Of a DNA stretch of 64,000 bases, positions 1 through 10,518 are shown piece after piece. A program made the translations under genes and the position numbers. The number at the start of each line of letters is the position of its first letter. Position 1 is the first letter of the stretch. The notes under the pieces are model-generated. The model was not told the DNA's origin and searched no databases. It saw nothing but the letters and a program-made list of their open reading frames with translations. The stretch comes from Rebecca billardiae RCC1528 (taxonomy: Eukaryota > Haptophyta). The stretch spans positions 2,728,001 to 2,792,000 of the forward strand of contig OZ251227.1 of NCBI GenBank assembly GCA_965240325.2, written 5' to 3'.

Positions 1-262
1 CTTAGCAGCGTGGGCGGCCGCACCCTCTCGCCCAAGACGGCAGCCTTCCTCGACCTCGGGCCGGAGGCTGAGGATATTCGCTACAACGGCTCCTTGCCAG
101 CAGCCACTTTATTGCCTGCCGCTGATGAGCTCTCGTGGAAGCAGGCGAGTACGTACATCTTTCGCCGTTGCAAGTAGGCGGCGGAGCAGCATCTGTGCAG
201 ACGACCGACAACGCGCGCTACTCTGCTTGAAACTGCTAGAGCTAGATATACGTCTAGGGAGG

Positions 263-415
<153 letters not shown>

Positions 416-599
416 GTTACTTGACTGATGCTGTCGTATTTAATATCGTCGCATCACGACTCATCAGTATAGTAGGCTGCCGTGCTCGCGGTGCTGACTG
501 CCGCGGGCGCCGTGCGAGTCAAGTACGCGGCGGCGGCAGTCGTCCGGCCACCACCGACTACCGAGACCGGCGGCGGCTGCTGATCAGTTATAAAATTTG

Positions 600-720
600 A
601 TGATGGCCTTATGGCCCGCGGTGCAGGGCGGAGCGCGTAGCGTGGAGCCCCGCCGGGGGCCCTCACTACGTTGTCAAAAAGGCTCCGGATTCGGTTGACC
701 CCTGCCAGTGGCGGGCATTC
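600..720 (-). repeat. Dispersed repeat, copy A
   Basis: Read on the minus strand, this stretch shares two blocks with other places in the window. The block GGCAGGGGTCAACCGAA plus CCGGAGCC recurs at about 2325-2350 (+). The block GGCTCCACGC..GCGCTCC followed by GCCCTGCACCGCGGGCCAT recurs at about 61628-61671 (+). The shared order suggests fragments of one repeated element. No protein signature is recognisable. Confidence 0.7.
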
Positions 721-986
721 TGAGAACCGAGTCGAAGTCACTCGAGCGGACCATATAGCCGGGTCCCTCCCGACCCCGGATTGATGACTTCAAAGCGACA
801 TTGAGCATACACCCACCTCCCAATATGTTTCAGGCTCAATTTTTATAAGTGACACATACAGAAATCTGACCGAAATCCGAAACATGGGTAAATGCATATT
901 GACGCGGGTATTTCTGACGGAACTTGTATTCCATTCATGCATCGACGTGATACGCACGCCATGACCATGTCACGCCTCACGGCAGC

Positions 987-1955
987 TCACCGCCCCGCAC
1001 TTGCGAGCGCGCTCTGGTTGGTCAGCTGCGCGCGCATAGCATTGTGCCGCGCTCTTCTCTCAGCTGGTACACCGCCAGACGCGGCCGCTCCGCCGCCGCT
1101 GCCGCGTGCCTCCGCCTCGTGCCGCGTGCTGGGGCGCCGCTGAAAGTCAGGCGTGATCGGTTGCACGGGCGTGAGCACGACAACGCCGCGGACGATCGTG
1201 TCGCTCTCGATCTCGCCGGTGCCCAGCTCGCGCGAGCGCCGGTCAAGATCCATGCGCGCGTATCGCTTGAAATCAGACTCGCCCCCCCATCGTCCACCAC
1301 TGCCCGTCCGCCTCCTTCTGCCGCTTGCTGCTTGTCTCGGGCTCGTGAGTCGCCCTCGTCGCGACTTGCAGTGTCGAGCGCGTAAGGATCACAAAGTACT
1401 CGTCCAGACAGAGAGGCCTGAGCATATCGACGACGAGATGGAAAAGCATCCGCTCCATCGTGTTGTGCGTCCTCGACATGTTCACCTTGATCTGATTGCA
1501 GAGGTCCGGAGACGGCGCAACGTGCAGAGAGGCTTGCACCGACCGTGGTGCACTGACGAGGTCGTGTCAGACACCGTGTGCACGATCTCCAGGTCACGCG
1601 CGACCGCAAAGAGGTGCTCGGCATCGCGGTCGCCAAGATTACCTCCCAGCTGTTCGTCCGAGACGTCGGTGTCGAACACGATGGGCACGTCCAACGCGAC
1701 CCGCGCCCGCACCACCATAGTGGGCAAAAGGCCAATAAAAGTACCCGGACTCCCAGTAGAAATGGTGAAAATCGGGCTCTGGCGCCGTGTAAAAACAAGC
1801 GATCGCGGCAAACGGTGCGGATTCGCGCTCAGCTCGCCAACCCGAGTCCAGCAAGCCTTCGACCGCCTCCGTGCGACCTCGCGAAGGTCGTTTTCATTTT
1901 CGGTACGCCCGGTTTCTATGACCGGACTAATTCTATGATTTAAAGACACAGGCAC
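987..1955 (-). pseudogene. Possible decayed or multi-exon gene of unknown family
   Basis: Several minus-strand stretches read like real protein but alternate between two reading frames. They are 1854-1720 (aromatic-rich, HHFYWESGYFYWPF), 1700-1560 (VPIVFDTDVSDEQLGG and a following Asp/Glu-rich part), 1539-1370 (QIKVNMSRTHNTMERMLFHL, then LCLDEYFVILTRS) and 1253-1130 (an acidic segment ending VVVLTPVQPI). The local composition is less GC-extreme than in the surrounding genes. Either short introns or frameshifts separate the pieces. I do not recognise the family. A relic or a transposon-derived gene is as likely as a functional gene. Confidence 0.3.
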
Positions 1956-2451
1956 GAGGGCGCAGCTCTCCTGATTCGTCTGTCGAAGTACTGAATGGAG
2001 TTAATGGAGGATGTCGGAGCGCGTTGGCCGCGGGTGAGGGAGTCGTCGTAACCGATGCTGATCACACGGTCACTGAGGTAGTAGGCGCCCGGGGATGCCG
2101 CTGTTTTGCAGTCGTCGTCGGCCTTGGTCATCATGTAGTTGCCCGTGTCGTCGTCGTCCGAGGCTGTTCAAGTTGATGCCGTAGTGCAGGTAGTGGATGT
2201 GGTCGCCCGGGCCGGTGTGCGCGGCCTAGTGGCCTTGCCGAGTTGAGGGAGTAGTCGCCCTTGCCGTTGAGGAAGTCGTCGTCCTTGCCGTTGAGGAAGT
2301 CGTCGCCCTGGCCGCAGAGGAAGTCGGCAGGGGTCAACCGAAGCCGGAGCCAAAAGATCTTTTGATCAAAGAAAAGGGGATGGGGGACGATTTTGAGGGC
2401 TGTTGGAGGGTGAGTTTTCGACTTTTTGAGGGGGCGTATGCTGTCCATCAC
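1940..2451 (-). pseudogene. Coding-like remnant with 24-bp tandem repeats
   Basis: On the minus strand, 2345-2240 encodes about three copies of an eight-residue motif (LNGKGDDF and variants), matching a 24-bp tandem repeat on the DNA. It is followed, after a frame change, by GDHIHYLHYGI and then, near 2130-2010, by DDDTGNYMMTKADDDCKTAA and YYLSDRVISIGYDDSLTRG. The changes of frame argue against an intact gene. The Asp-rich repeat recalls calcium-binding repeats but has an eight-residue rather than nine-residue period. The family is unknown. Confidence 0.3.
2322..2430 (+). repeat. Dispersed repeat, copy B
   Basis: Contains the GGCAGGGGTCAACCGAA block of copy A, then AAAAGATCTTTTGATCAAAG, then a G-rich stretch ending in TTTTGAGGGCTG. 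The second half matches the reverse complement of 61530-61610, including the GATCAAAGATC core and the following pyrimidine block. Confidence 0.7.
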
Positions 2452-2933
2452 AGCTTAAAAGGCCGCGCCCGCTGCAATTCTTGTATCTACTATGGACGGA
2501 CGTGGGATCAGATACCCCGGGGGTGAAACAAGTGAGTATTCCTATCCCTCTTGTATGCTGAAGACGCCTTCTCAGTGGCGGATATCATCAGGTTATGGCG
2601 CGATGTTCTAGGGCACGCGATCCGCATCGTTTCGCACGAACCCTCGCGGGCGACGAGATATATATCATTGACGCGGGTAGCCCTAAAAGGCGTTCCCGTT
2701 CCCGCGCGCGATTCATAACCGTATCCTTTCTGATTACTATAGTTATCTCCCGTCGATTAATACTGCTCATCACACGGTTCGCGTTGATGATACAAAAGCC
2801 CTGCCACACGAACGAGCGGGCTCGAGCAAAGCCTCTGAGGCGGGCAAACTCTCGGCATGTTCGCGGGAAGTCGCTCGCCCAAGCCCTCACGCTCGCGCCG
2901 TCCATGACCATGGCCGCGCTGTGATGGCTCCGC

Positions 2934-3692
2934 GTGCGGAGTGCTGACAGTGAGCCTCTCTCTCTCTGGCTGCGCATGACAGCGCGGCAAGCAGCGCGCG
3001 CAGATCTGCGGGCGACGAGGCTGGGCGCCAGTCCTCGCAGCACGAGGCCGAGCGCGGACATCTGTTTTGCTCGCGACGAGGCTGGGCTTAGATCTGCGAG
3101 CGGCGAGTCCGCGACGATGGCGAGGTGGCATATGCTACGGGCGACGCCGTGCTCCTCTCTCGCCCGTGCTCGCAGTCGCCCTCGCGCTCCAGGCCGTCGG
3201 CCGACAGCACCCGCGGCGGCGCCGACGCGCACCAAGGTCGCAATCCAGGGTGTCACGTGCCGTGGGGAGCTCATTGTGCCCGCATTCGAGGGGAAGACGC
3301 CGAGGGCGTGCAAGGAGCGGCTGCTGCGGCTGCGGGAGGTCGTAGACAGGCTCGAGCCGCGGCTGCTCGCGACGCTCTTTCCCGCCGCCGACCGGCCGAC
3401 GAGCTGCGAGCTCAGAGCTGCGAGCTCATTCATCCGACGCTGCGCCGATCCCGCCGAGCGCGCGAGGCTGTGCAAGGCTGAGACGGGCGAGCTGCCGAGC
3501 GCGATCTCTGCGCTGCGCGCGGCCACAGCAGGGCTGCCCGAAGCGCACCGGGCGGAGGCGCTGCGGCTGCTGCGCGTCGAGTTCGACACGGCGCAGCCCC
3601 CCGATTCCGTCGATCGCGTCGATTACTCGCGCCCGCGCCGGCCGCGCCTCCTGCACGGCAACGCGCCGGGCGCGCGCATCGTGATTCGGTGA
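2934..3692 (+). CDS. Uncertain hypothetical protein
   Basis: An open frame ending at TGA 3690-3692. Only the part from about 3230 onward looks protein-like, with a plausible helical charged region (ACKERLLRLREVVDRLEPRL) and a C-terminus ending GARIVIR. The upstream half overlaps imperfect repeats of a GCGACGAGGCTGGGC motif (3013-3095) and is probably not coding. No family is recognised. It could be a 3' exon, a relic or a chance GC-rich open frame. Confidence 0.25.
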   Translation: MRSADSEPLSLWLRMTARQAARADLRATRLGASPRSTRPSADICFARDEAGLRSASGESATMARWHMLRATPCSSLARARSRPRAPGRRPTAPAAAPTRTKVAIQGVTCRGELIVPAFEGKTPRACKERLLRLREVVDRLEPRLLATLFPAADRPTSCELRAASSFIRRCADPAERARLCKAETGELPSAISALRAATAGLPEAHRAEALRLLRVEFDTAQPPDSVDRVDYSRPRRPRLLHGNAPGARIVIR

Positions 3693-3764
3693 AGAACGCG
3701 AGGGAACTACCAGGGCCGTGCGCCCTCAACTTCGTTGTTTACTACCCGAAGATCGGCGTAGCCG

Positions 3765-3767
<3 letters not shown>

Positions 3768-3816
<49 letters not shown>
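3768..3816. repeat. (TA)n microsatellite
   Basis: About 48 bp of alternating TA, downstream of the uncertain frame ending at 3692. Confidence 0.95.
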
Positions 3817-3817
<1 letters not shown>

Positions 3818-4067
3818 TGACTTGATAACTGTCCGTATCGGCCTAAGCTACATGACAGTCTGTGCCCGTGCGTCAGTCGTCCCGACACTGGTCATGGACA
3901 TGGTGACTGGAGTGCTGCCCGATCAATGCTCGCCCGGCGGCCATCGGAATATTACGAGTCCCTCACGCCGGAGCCTTACAGGCCGTTACTTAATACTCGC
4001 ACAATGAGATGATGTACAGCGTACCCATGCAACCTCCTTGGCCGGGCTGGTGCCTCGCAGCCCAAGC

Positions 4068-5270
4068 CTATGGTTTGCCGCCGTCTTTGACGTCGGTCGC
4101 CGAGTCCTGGAAGTCGTCGTCCCGCTCCCCCTCGGCCTCAGGCACGGCCGGTTGCGGCTCGTCGTACTCGTAGCAGTCGTCATCGAACCCAGCCGTCGCG
4201 CACATGCGGCCGCTGGGCGGCACGTACACTTCGAACTGGGGCGCCTCCGCGTCCCTGGCCGCTGCCGCGTTCGCGCTGCCGGGCTCGCCGGGCAGCCCCT
4301 CCTCGCTCTGCTCGAGAATCGGGTCGGGCGGCAGCCGCTTGACCTCAGCAGGCCTGTTCTGATCGAGGGCACTCTCCGTCCAGTTCCAGCGCATCGCGAC
4401 CTTCTCGTCGTGGATCTTGCGCTGCAGCCGCGAGAGGATGTGCTCGATCTCCACCAGGTGCTCCGCCTCGAGCTTGGCCTGCAGCTCCTGCACCAGCTCG
4501 TCCGCGATGTCCGTGAGCGGCAAGTACGTGAGCGACATGCGGTGCGCCGTGGCCACGCGCTGGATGACGCAGCGCAGCGCCGACGCAGCGACGAACCAGA
4601 AGCTGCCCAGGATGAACAGATAGGTGCCGAACTCGATGACCAGCACCGAGCACCGCAGGTGCGGCAGGTAGAGCACCGAGCCCACCAAGAAGCTGCACGA
4701 ACCGAGCATCGTCGAGTTGGCCGAGCAAATGACCAGCAGCTTGATGTTGGCCTCCTCTGCGTGGTGCACGTTGGCGGCGGCGCCGTTGATGAAGCAGGCG
4801 ATGATGAAGAAGAGCGAGCCGACGATGAAGAAGATCGAGCCGATCAGCGCCCCCGAGTACCCGCCGCGGACGTCCTCCGCCTGCCTCCACTCCGGGAAGT
4901 AGAAGGGCGTGCCCAGGAGGTAGAAGAAGCTACCCACGCAGTACATGATGTACATGATCTCGTCATGGAGCTTCTTGCCGTGGACCTGGGCCTCCGCGAG
5001 GTCGCACATCGTGCAGAACGTGGAGATGACGGCGCCAAAGATGAACAGCCAGCACCCCGTCCCCATCATGTGCCACTCGTGCAGGAAGCAGAACGAGCCG
5101 ACCACGAACACTATGCCAACGGTCAGGTCGAAGAGCTCGAGCAAGATCTCGAACCTCTTGCGCCTCAGGCCATAGAGGTCGGGGCCGCGCGGGTTCAGCA
5201 CGCGGAGGGCGCTCTTCACGCACTCGAACTTGTCGTAGTGGCGGTCACGGGAGACGGCCGCGCGCGGCAT
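4068..5270 (-). CDS. YrhK-type multi-pass membrane protein
   Basis: A 400-aa protein starting at ATG 5270-5268. It has about six hydrophobic segments at roughly residues 42-60, 70-87, 104-124, 138-160, 177-200 and 208-231. They recur in pairs with the pattern Phe-x-x-Gly-Ser-Phe/Leu-x-Phe, as in FVVGSFCFL, YCVGSFFYLLG, FIVGSLFFI and FILGSFWFV. This pattern and the N-terminal YGLRRKRFEILLELFDL resemble YrhK-like domains, seen in bacterial and algal membrane proteins of unknown function. The protein seems to hold about three such hairpins. The C-terminal third is cytosolic-looking: a charged helix (LVQELQAKLEAEHLVEIEH) followed by an acidic Pro/Ala-rich tail. No intron is needed. The function is unknown; the family assignment rests on pattern memory. 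Confidence 0.8.
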   Translation of the reverse strand: MPRAAVSRDRHYDKFECVKSALRVLNPRGPDLYGLRRKRFEILLELFDLTVGIVFVVGSFCFLHEWHMMGTGCWLFIFGAVISTFCTMCDLAEAQVHGKKLHDEIMYIMYCVGSFFYLLGTPFYFPEWRQAEDVRGGYSGALIGSIFFIVGSLFFIIACFINGAAANVHHAEEANIKLLVICSANSTMLGSCSFLVGSVLYLPHLRCSVLVIEFGTYLFILGSFWFVAASALRCVIQRVATAHRMSLTYLPLTDIADELVQELQAKLEAEHLVEIEHILSRLQRKIHDEKVAMRWNWTESALDQNRPAEVKRLPPDPILEQSEEGLPGEPGSANAAAARDAEAPQFEVYVPPSGRMCATAGFDDDCYEYDEPQPAVPEAEGERDDDFQDSATDVKDGGKP

Positions 5271-5726
5271 GGGACGAGGTTCGAGACACGATGGCAGAGG
5301 CCCGATGGATGGGCGCGAGAGATGACGTCAAATGACGACCACTGAACTCGCCGCAACCCCGGCCCAGTTTTCGTGTGTCCGGTCCGGATTCCGGAAACGC
5401 AAAAGTTGCCGGCCAGTCTGCAGACCCGGACCTACGCCCCGGACCCCCCCCCCCCCCCCCGACCTCCACGCTCGGTGGGGGTTGGTCCGGTACGGTCCGG
5501 CTGCAGACTGAGTTGCCGGCTTGCCCGCCTTGCCGCTTGCGGCATCACGCTCGCCGGACGGGGTCGCACCAACCAGACTTGCGGTCTGGGCATGGAATTG
5601 GATGAATTTACAGCAGAAGTTGACGATTTTCTTTCAGCCATCTGGTTATAACATCGTCATCGATCAATATATCCGTCCGCCTGTAGTATTCTCGACTGAG
5701 ACTACGCTGCTGCTTAGAGCAGTACT

Positions 5727-5912
<186 letters not shown>

Positions 5913-5986
5913 CGGTACTGGTACTTCAGTGACTTGTATGCCGGTATACCGTATAACACTGCGGCCTGATGAACTGTACGAGGCCC

Positions 5987-6024
5987 GCTGCGTTCCTGAG
6001 CCCCAGCGCCAGAATTACGCGAGA
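5987..6024 (+). repeat. Inverted dispersed repeat, arm 1
   Basis: A 38-bp stretch beginning GCTGCGTTCCTGAGCC and ending CCAGAATTACGCGAGA. It recurs in reverse complement at 8850-8887 with one clear difference (CCCCAG versus CCGCAG). It probably marks copies of the same mobile or repeated element in opposite orientation. Confidence 0.75.
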
Positions 6025-8849
6025 ATAAAGCCGCGGAATTGTTCACATACGAAGAATCGCACTTTCAGCGCACCCGCATCGGTTGGCGGTCTTCGATTGA
6101 TGAGCGAACGAGCCCAAAGCCGTGCTATGCGGGCGAGGCAGATCGCGAGAGATTGCCACCGAGGGTTCAAGAGGCCAAGACGAGAGTGTTTTGTCGCCGG
6201 TCGTCGGCGGGCGGCAGGGCTTCGAACGCAGCCCGGCCAGGCCAGGCCGCCAGAGAGTCTCTGCGACATTGCTGGCGTGGCTGAGGAGCTCTCGCGCGGG
6301 TCCAGGGACATCAGCGCTCAGTGTCAGCCGCGTGCACACCTTCGTAGGTCCACATTGGGCGTCGCCCTTTGCTTGCACACGCGCGTGCGCACCTGGTCCC
6401 CTTCTGCGGCTAATGCGCACTCCGCAATCATTGCTCCTGACGCTGATCGTGCAGGTGCGGGCGGGGGGGGCGAGCCTGCCAGCAGTCGGCGTGCGATGTA
6501 CGGCGAGTCGCACGTTTCCTATTCGGCCCCGATAGCGGCCACTTGAGCTCTTTCCTCGCCGTCGGACACTCTGTGCCCACGCGCCTACAGAGGGCACGGC
6601 CCAGATCCGCAGAAAGCTGCCGCCAGTTCACATCCTCACGTTGTGCCTTCGATCGGCTTGGCGTGCAGTGTCAACAAGCGGTGTGCAGTACTCGTAAGGT
6701 CACGCACCAGCTGCAAGCACACCTTCGGAGCCCCAGGCTGGCTCCGGGGGCTGCACGCGAGCGCACGCAATGCCTGTACCGCCCGTACCGCCTTGGCCGG
6801 CGCCCGCGGCTCGACTCGCTGACTAACTCTGACAATCCAGTCGGCTCGACCGCTGCCAGTGCGCGGGCGCCCGTAATCTGCGACTCAGACTGGAGGCGTA
6901 GCCGGGTCAGCCGTCGGCGTGTTGCCGGCGCACGCCCGCCGGGCCCAGTCACTGCAACATTTACTACGGAGCCGCTCGGTACGTACCGGGCGCGGGGCTT
7001 TATAATTATAAGACTACTGCTCATCACTCGATACTGCGGACCGTCCGCACTATTCACTAACGGGCACGCGGCTAAGGTTCCGTTGACCGTCTGTCCGTGC
7101 GCGCGCAGCTGATGCTGACACTTGACAGCATTGCCATTATGCACGGCTGAATACTGATGATGCAGCAGTCAGCACGCGGACCCAATATGAATAAGGTGAG
7201 TCACGCTATACGCGGCATGCTGCGCTAAATGCATGATGACGACTGTACCGTAATGACGACCGTGTCTGTGATCGAATATCCTGACTCCGATGAACCGCAC
7301 CACATGTGACATTCCAGCGGCGCCACCGGAGTCCGGCCGTCCTCCGCCTCCTCGGGCTCAGACTCTGCGGCTCGCGGTGATGCATGACCGGGCGCGCACC
7401 GATGCGCTGCGTGCCCCGCGGTGCCGCCGCGGCGCTGAGACCGCCCACCGTCCATGTCTGGCGCTGCTTCGGAGTACGTATGATCGCAGGCGCATAGAGG
7501 GTAGGGCGCACGACTGTTCTCGGTAGCGCCGACGCTTCGCGCAGCCCGTCAGCCATGAAGCTGAGCGCGAGTCGGCGGCACGTTTGAGTCGATGAGCGCT
7601 GCCACGGCCCGCGGCGCGAGCGGGTCGCCCCGAGCCGGCAGAGCAGCACCGCCACTGGTCCAGAGGGCAGCGGCACTGAGCCGTCGTGCTATGTGACCCG
7701 GGGTCTTACCGTCTTAGGCCAGGCCTCGGCGTGGGCAGAGGCGGCCCAGGCCCTGTGGGCCAGCAGGCCCAGGCCCAGCGGCGAGCGAGTGTTGCTCTGA
7801 GCCGCGCCGTCCAGTGTCCGAGACAGCGCGTGGCCCGGTCAACGAGTGCGTCGTGACTGCGCCAGGCGCCGCGCCACGTCTGCGACACAGAGCCAAGCAC
7901 TGCCACTGACGACTGCCGCCGTGCCGACGCATCCACACATCCAAGTCAGTAGGGCTTTGCCATGCCGCACGTACAACGGTGCCCACAGATGAGCGTGAGA
8001 TCCTGTCTAATGAGCCATGAGCATCGACGTGTGATGCAGCACGTCCGGTGGCGGGTAGCTGCGGCACGCGGCGGCGGCGGTCATGAGAAGTATGCTCGTT
8101 GCCACCGACCGCAATATCGCTGTAATCGCTGTGGCCCATCCTCTGCACTGCAGAGGTGAAGAGCGACTGAGCAAGCCATGCCGACATGCCGCACCGTGCA
8201 GCTGCCGGGACGCGCGCGCTGTCACGAGGGCACGCAGGCTGTCGAGAGCAGCGCGGTGGGCAGCATCGAAGACAACTCAAAGTGGGCCCGGGATGCCCAC
8301 CTGAGTGGTGGCTGAACCTTCAAATCGCGCCCTTCGATCACCAACTTGTCGGCGGCGCTGGCAAGTTGTCGGGCCACGCGCGGCACGGATGATGAACGGC
8401 GCAGGCGTGGCAGGCAGAAACAACAGGAGCTGCCGGGACTGCGTCGGCCGCGCCTGCCCGCAGTCGTATCGAGCGAGGCTACGCGCACTCAAACATCCCC
8501 TAGTCCGTGCACGAGCGTTTGTTCGCCATCGACCTCGTACTAGTGTGCCGGGGAGGCGTCGCCTGTCGCCACTCGTAGATCGTCCGCCGACGAAGGGTCT
8601 AGGAGCGTTGAGGGCCTGCAGGATCAACCGATGGAGAGATGCTGCTATGTATCCTCACAAAAGCGACGCTTCGGGGCAGATGTTCGAGAGATCGGACGAT
8701 CAAGCGAAAGTCATAGGTTGCAATTTTGGGCCCACTACGGCGAGACTTACTCACGTCATTAACAAAAGGTTACCCGCTGCTCAACTTTCGGCCCCCTTCA
8801 GCGACGTCTCGACCAATGGCGCGCGTGGGAGGAAAGAAAGGTTCTCTGA

Positions 8850-8887
8850 TCTCGCGTAATTCTGGCGCTGCGGCTCAGGAACGCAGC
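8850..8887 (-). repeat. Inverted dispersed repeat, arm 2
   Basis: Reverse-complement partner of 5987-6024, about 2.8 kb away. The flanking sequence does not continue to match on either side as far as I can see. Confidence 0.75.
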
Positions 8888-9145
8888 GCAGCTGGGGATA
8901 AAAGCAATGGCCTGCAAAGAAGACAGCTGGTGTGACATGGCGAGCTATGCAACGGAGGGGCCATGCCTGTGGTTGCGGCGGTGCTCTCGACGGCTCAGAG
9001 TCAGAGAATTAAGACTCATCGGCGGCGACCCAGTTGGGGCCGAGCCCCGTGCGTCGGCCGGCCGCGGTACGCGGGAGAGTGCACACGGTCCTTGGTGCTG
9101 TGCGCCTTGGCACGCCTCGTGCGCGCCGCCCCCACGCCCCCCGCC

Positions 9146-9716
9146 TCACTTGTAGCGCAGGCCCTCCATGAACGTTTTCGGGTCGGGCACCTGGCCATTG
9201 AACTCCGCGCCCGAGAAATCAAAGCCAGGGTTCTCCGCCTGGAAGCGCTCGAGCATGAGCGATTTTTGCACTTCGGTTTGTGCGTACGGGTCGAGCGCCT
9301 GCTGCCCCCTCAGCAGCGAAGGCCATGTCACCCCCTTTGAGCCCTTGCTCAACGCCAGGTGCAGCATGCCGTCCTCGAGCGTCCAGAGACTGTCCTCCGA
9401 GTTGACCAGCTCGTGGAAGGCGTCCTGCGGCCCGGCGCGCGCGCGGGGCGGGGCATGGCGCGGGCACGGTCAGAGGGGCAGAGGGATGTGTCGCGGCGCA
9501 CCGCGCGTCTTCATCAGGTCGCACGTTGATGAATGGCGGGTTCCCCTTGATGCCAACTTTCAAGTGCCTCGGAGTGATCGTGATCTCGAGGTGGCGGGCA
9601 GTCACGCCTTCGGGCGGCTTGATGTAGCAGTGCAGCTCCTCGAGCGACTGCTCCCACTCGTAGATGAGCTTCCCCTCGTGCATGAACGGGATGCGCTTCA
9701 CCTCGATCTTGTCCAT
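9146..9716 (-). CDS. NUDCD2: NudC domain-containing protein 2 homologue
   Basis: Two exons: 9716-9525 and 9424-9146, separated by a 100-bp intron with donor GTGCGA and acceptor CCGCAG. The spliced product is 156 aa, close to the ~157 aa of animal NUDCD2. Exon 1 starts MDKIEVKRIPFMHEG and carries the CS (p23-like) beta-sandwich signature YEWEQSLEELHCYIKPPEGV and HLKVGIKGNPPFIN. Exon 2 continues DAFHELVNSEDSLWTLEDG and ends with the family's C-terminal hallmark ERFQAENPGFDFSGAE. NudC-family CS proteins are HSP90 co-chaperones that stabilise dynein/LIS1-pathway and beta-propeller clients. The phase-0 join restores the expected domain exactly, so I trust the intron. An unspliced frame runs on through the intron but adds Arg/Ala-rich filler. 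Confidence 0.88.
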
Positions 9717-10518
9717 CGTGCACTGTGTGGCTGCTCGCGCTGCGCCCAGGCGCCCACGCTCGAGAAGTTGCGCCTCAGCAGGCGGGCGGCTCGCGAGCGT
9801 CCGCTCCCGCGCCCGCCAAAGGACCACCACCCCGACCGGACAAAAGATCCCGGACCGCGGAATTGCGCTGTCCCGGCCGCGCCCCCCCCAGGGCGCGGAT
9901 GCACAGTCGCCCGAGCGCCTGAGCCGGCCGAGGGCGACCAGCGAGGACGGGGACGGCAGTGTGTGGCCCCGTACCTGCTGTGTGTGATGCTGACTGCGTA
10001 GCACGCTGGATGAACGCGCTATGGCATTGCGTCTTCTAATGTCCCGATGAAGCTAGAAAGTCACAGGGCGGTCCGCAATCGCGGCATCCGCGGCCGGTCC
10101 CGGCAGCGGGACGGCCCGCTGGAGGCGGGGTCACGCGACTCACGGCCAACGGCCAGACGCCCCGCGCGGACGGCGCAGATCAATCATCCATTCGGCTTGA
10201 CTCGACAGCCGGACCGGAAGGCGGACCGGGCGGGAACCGGTCGACGCCGAGTCCCACGAGATAGCGCAGCGGCAGGTAGCTAAACCATGAGGCTTAGTGC
10301 TGACAGACGCAGACTGGCAGACGACACGGAGCTCTGCTAACACCAAAGTCTGCACTGCTGTGAATGAGCAGAGCAGAGCTCGCAACGCGAGTCGGCTGGC
10401 TGCCACACCCGGTCCGCTCCGGGCGTCCCGACACCGGCTGTGATGCCCTCTGCCTCTGCGAGCTGTCCGATGGCTGGCGTAGCTGGTGCGCCCCGCACGA
10501 AGTCCTACGGTAGCTCTG
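9717..10518. other. Intergenic region
   Basis: The upstream side of NUDCD2 and downstream side of TCF25. It is GC-rich with inverted GGACCGG/CCGGTCC-type short repeats around 10095-10250. No gene is recognised. Confidence 0.6.

Noticed and set aside
2240-2345. RTX calcium-binding nonapeptide repeats
   Set aside because: The repeat is 24 bp (eight residues) and lacks the GGxGxD spacing; only three copies are present in a frame-broken region.
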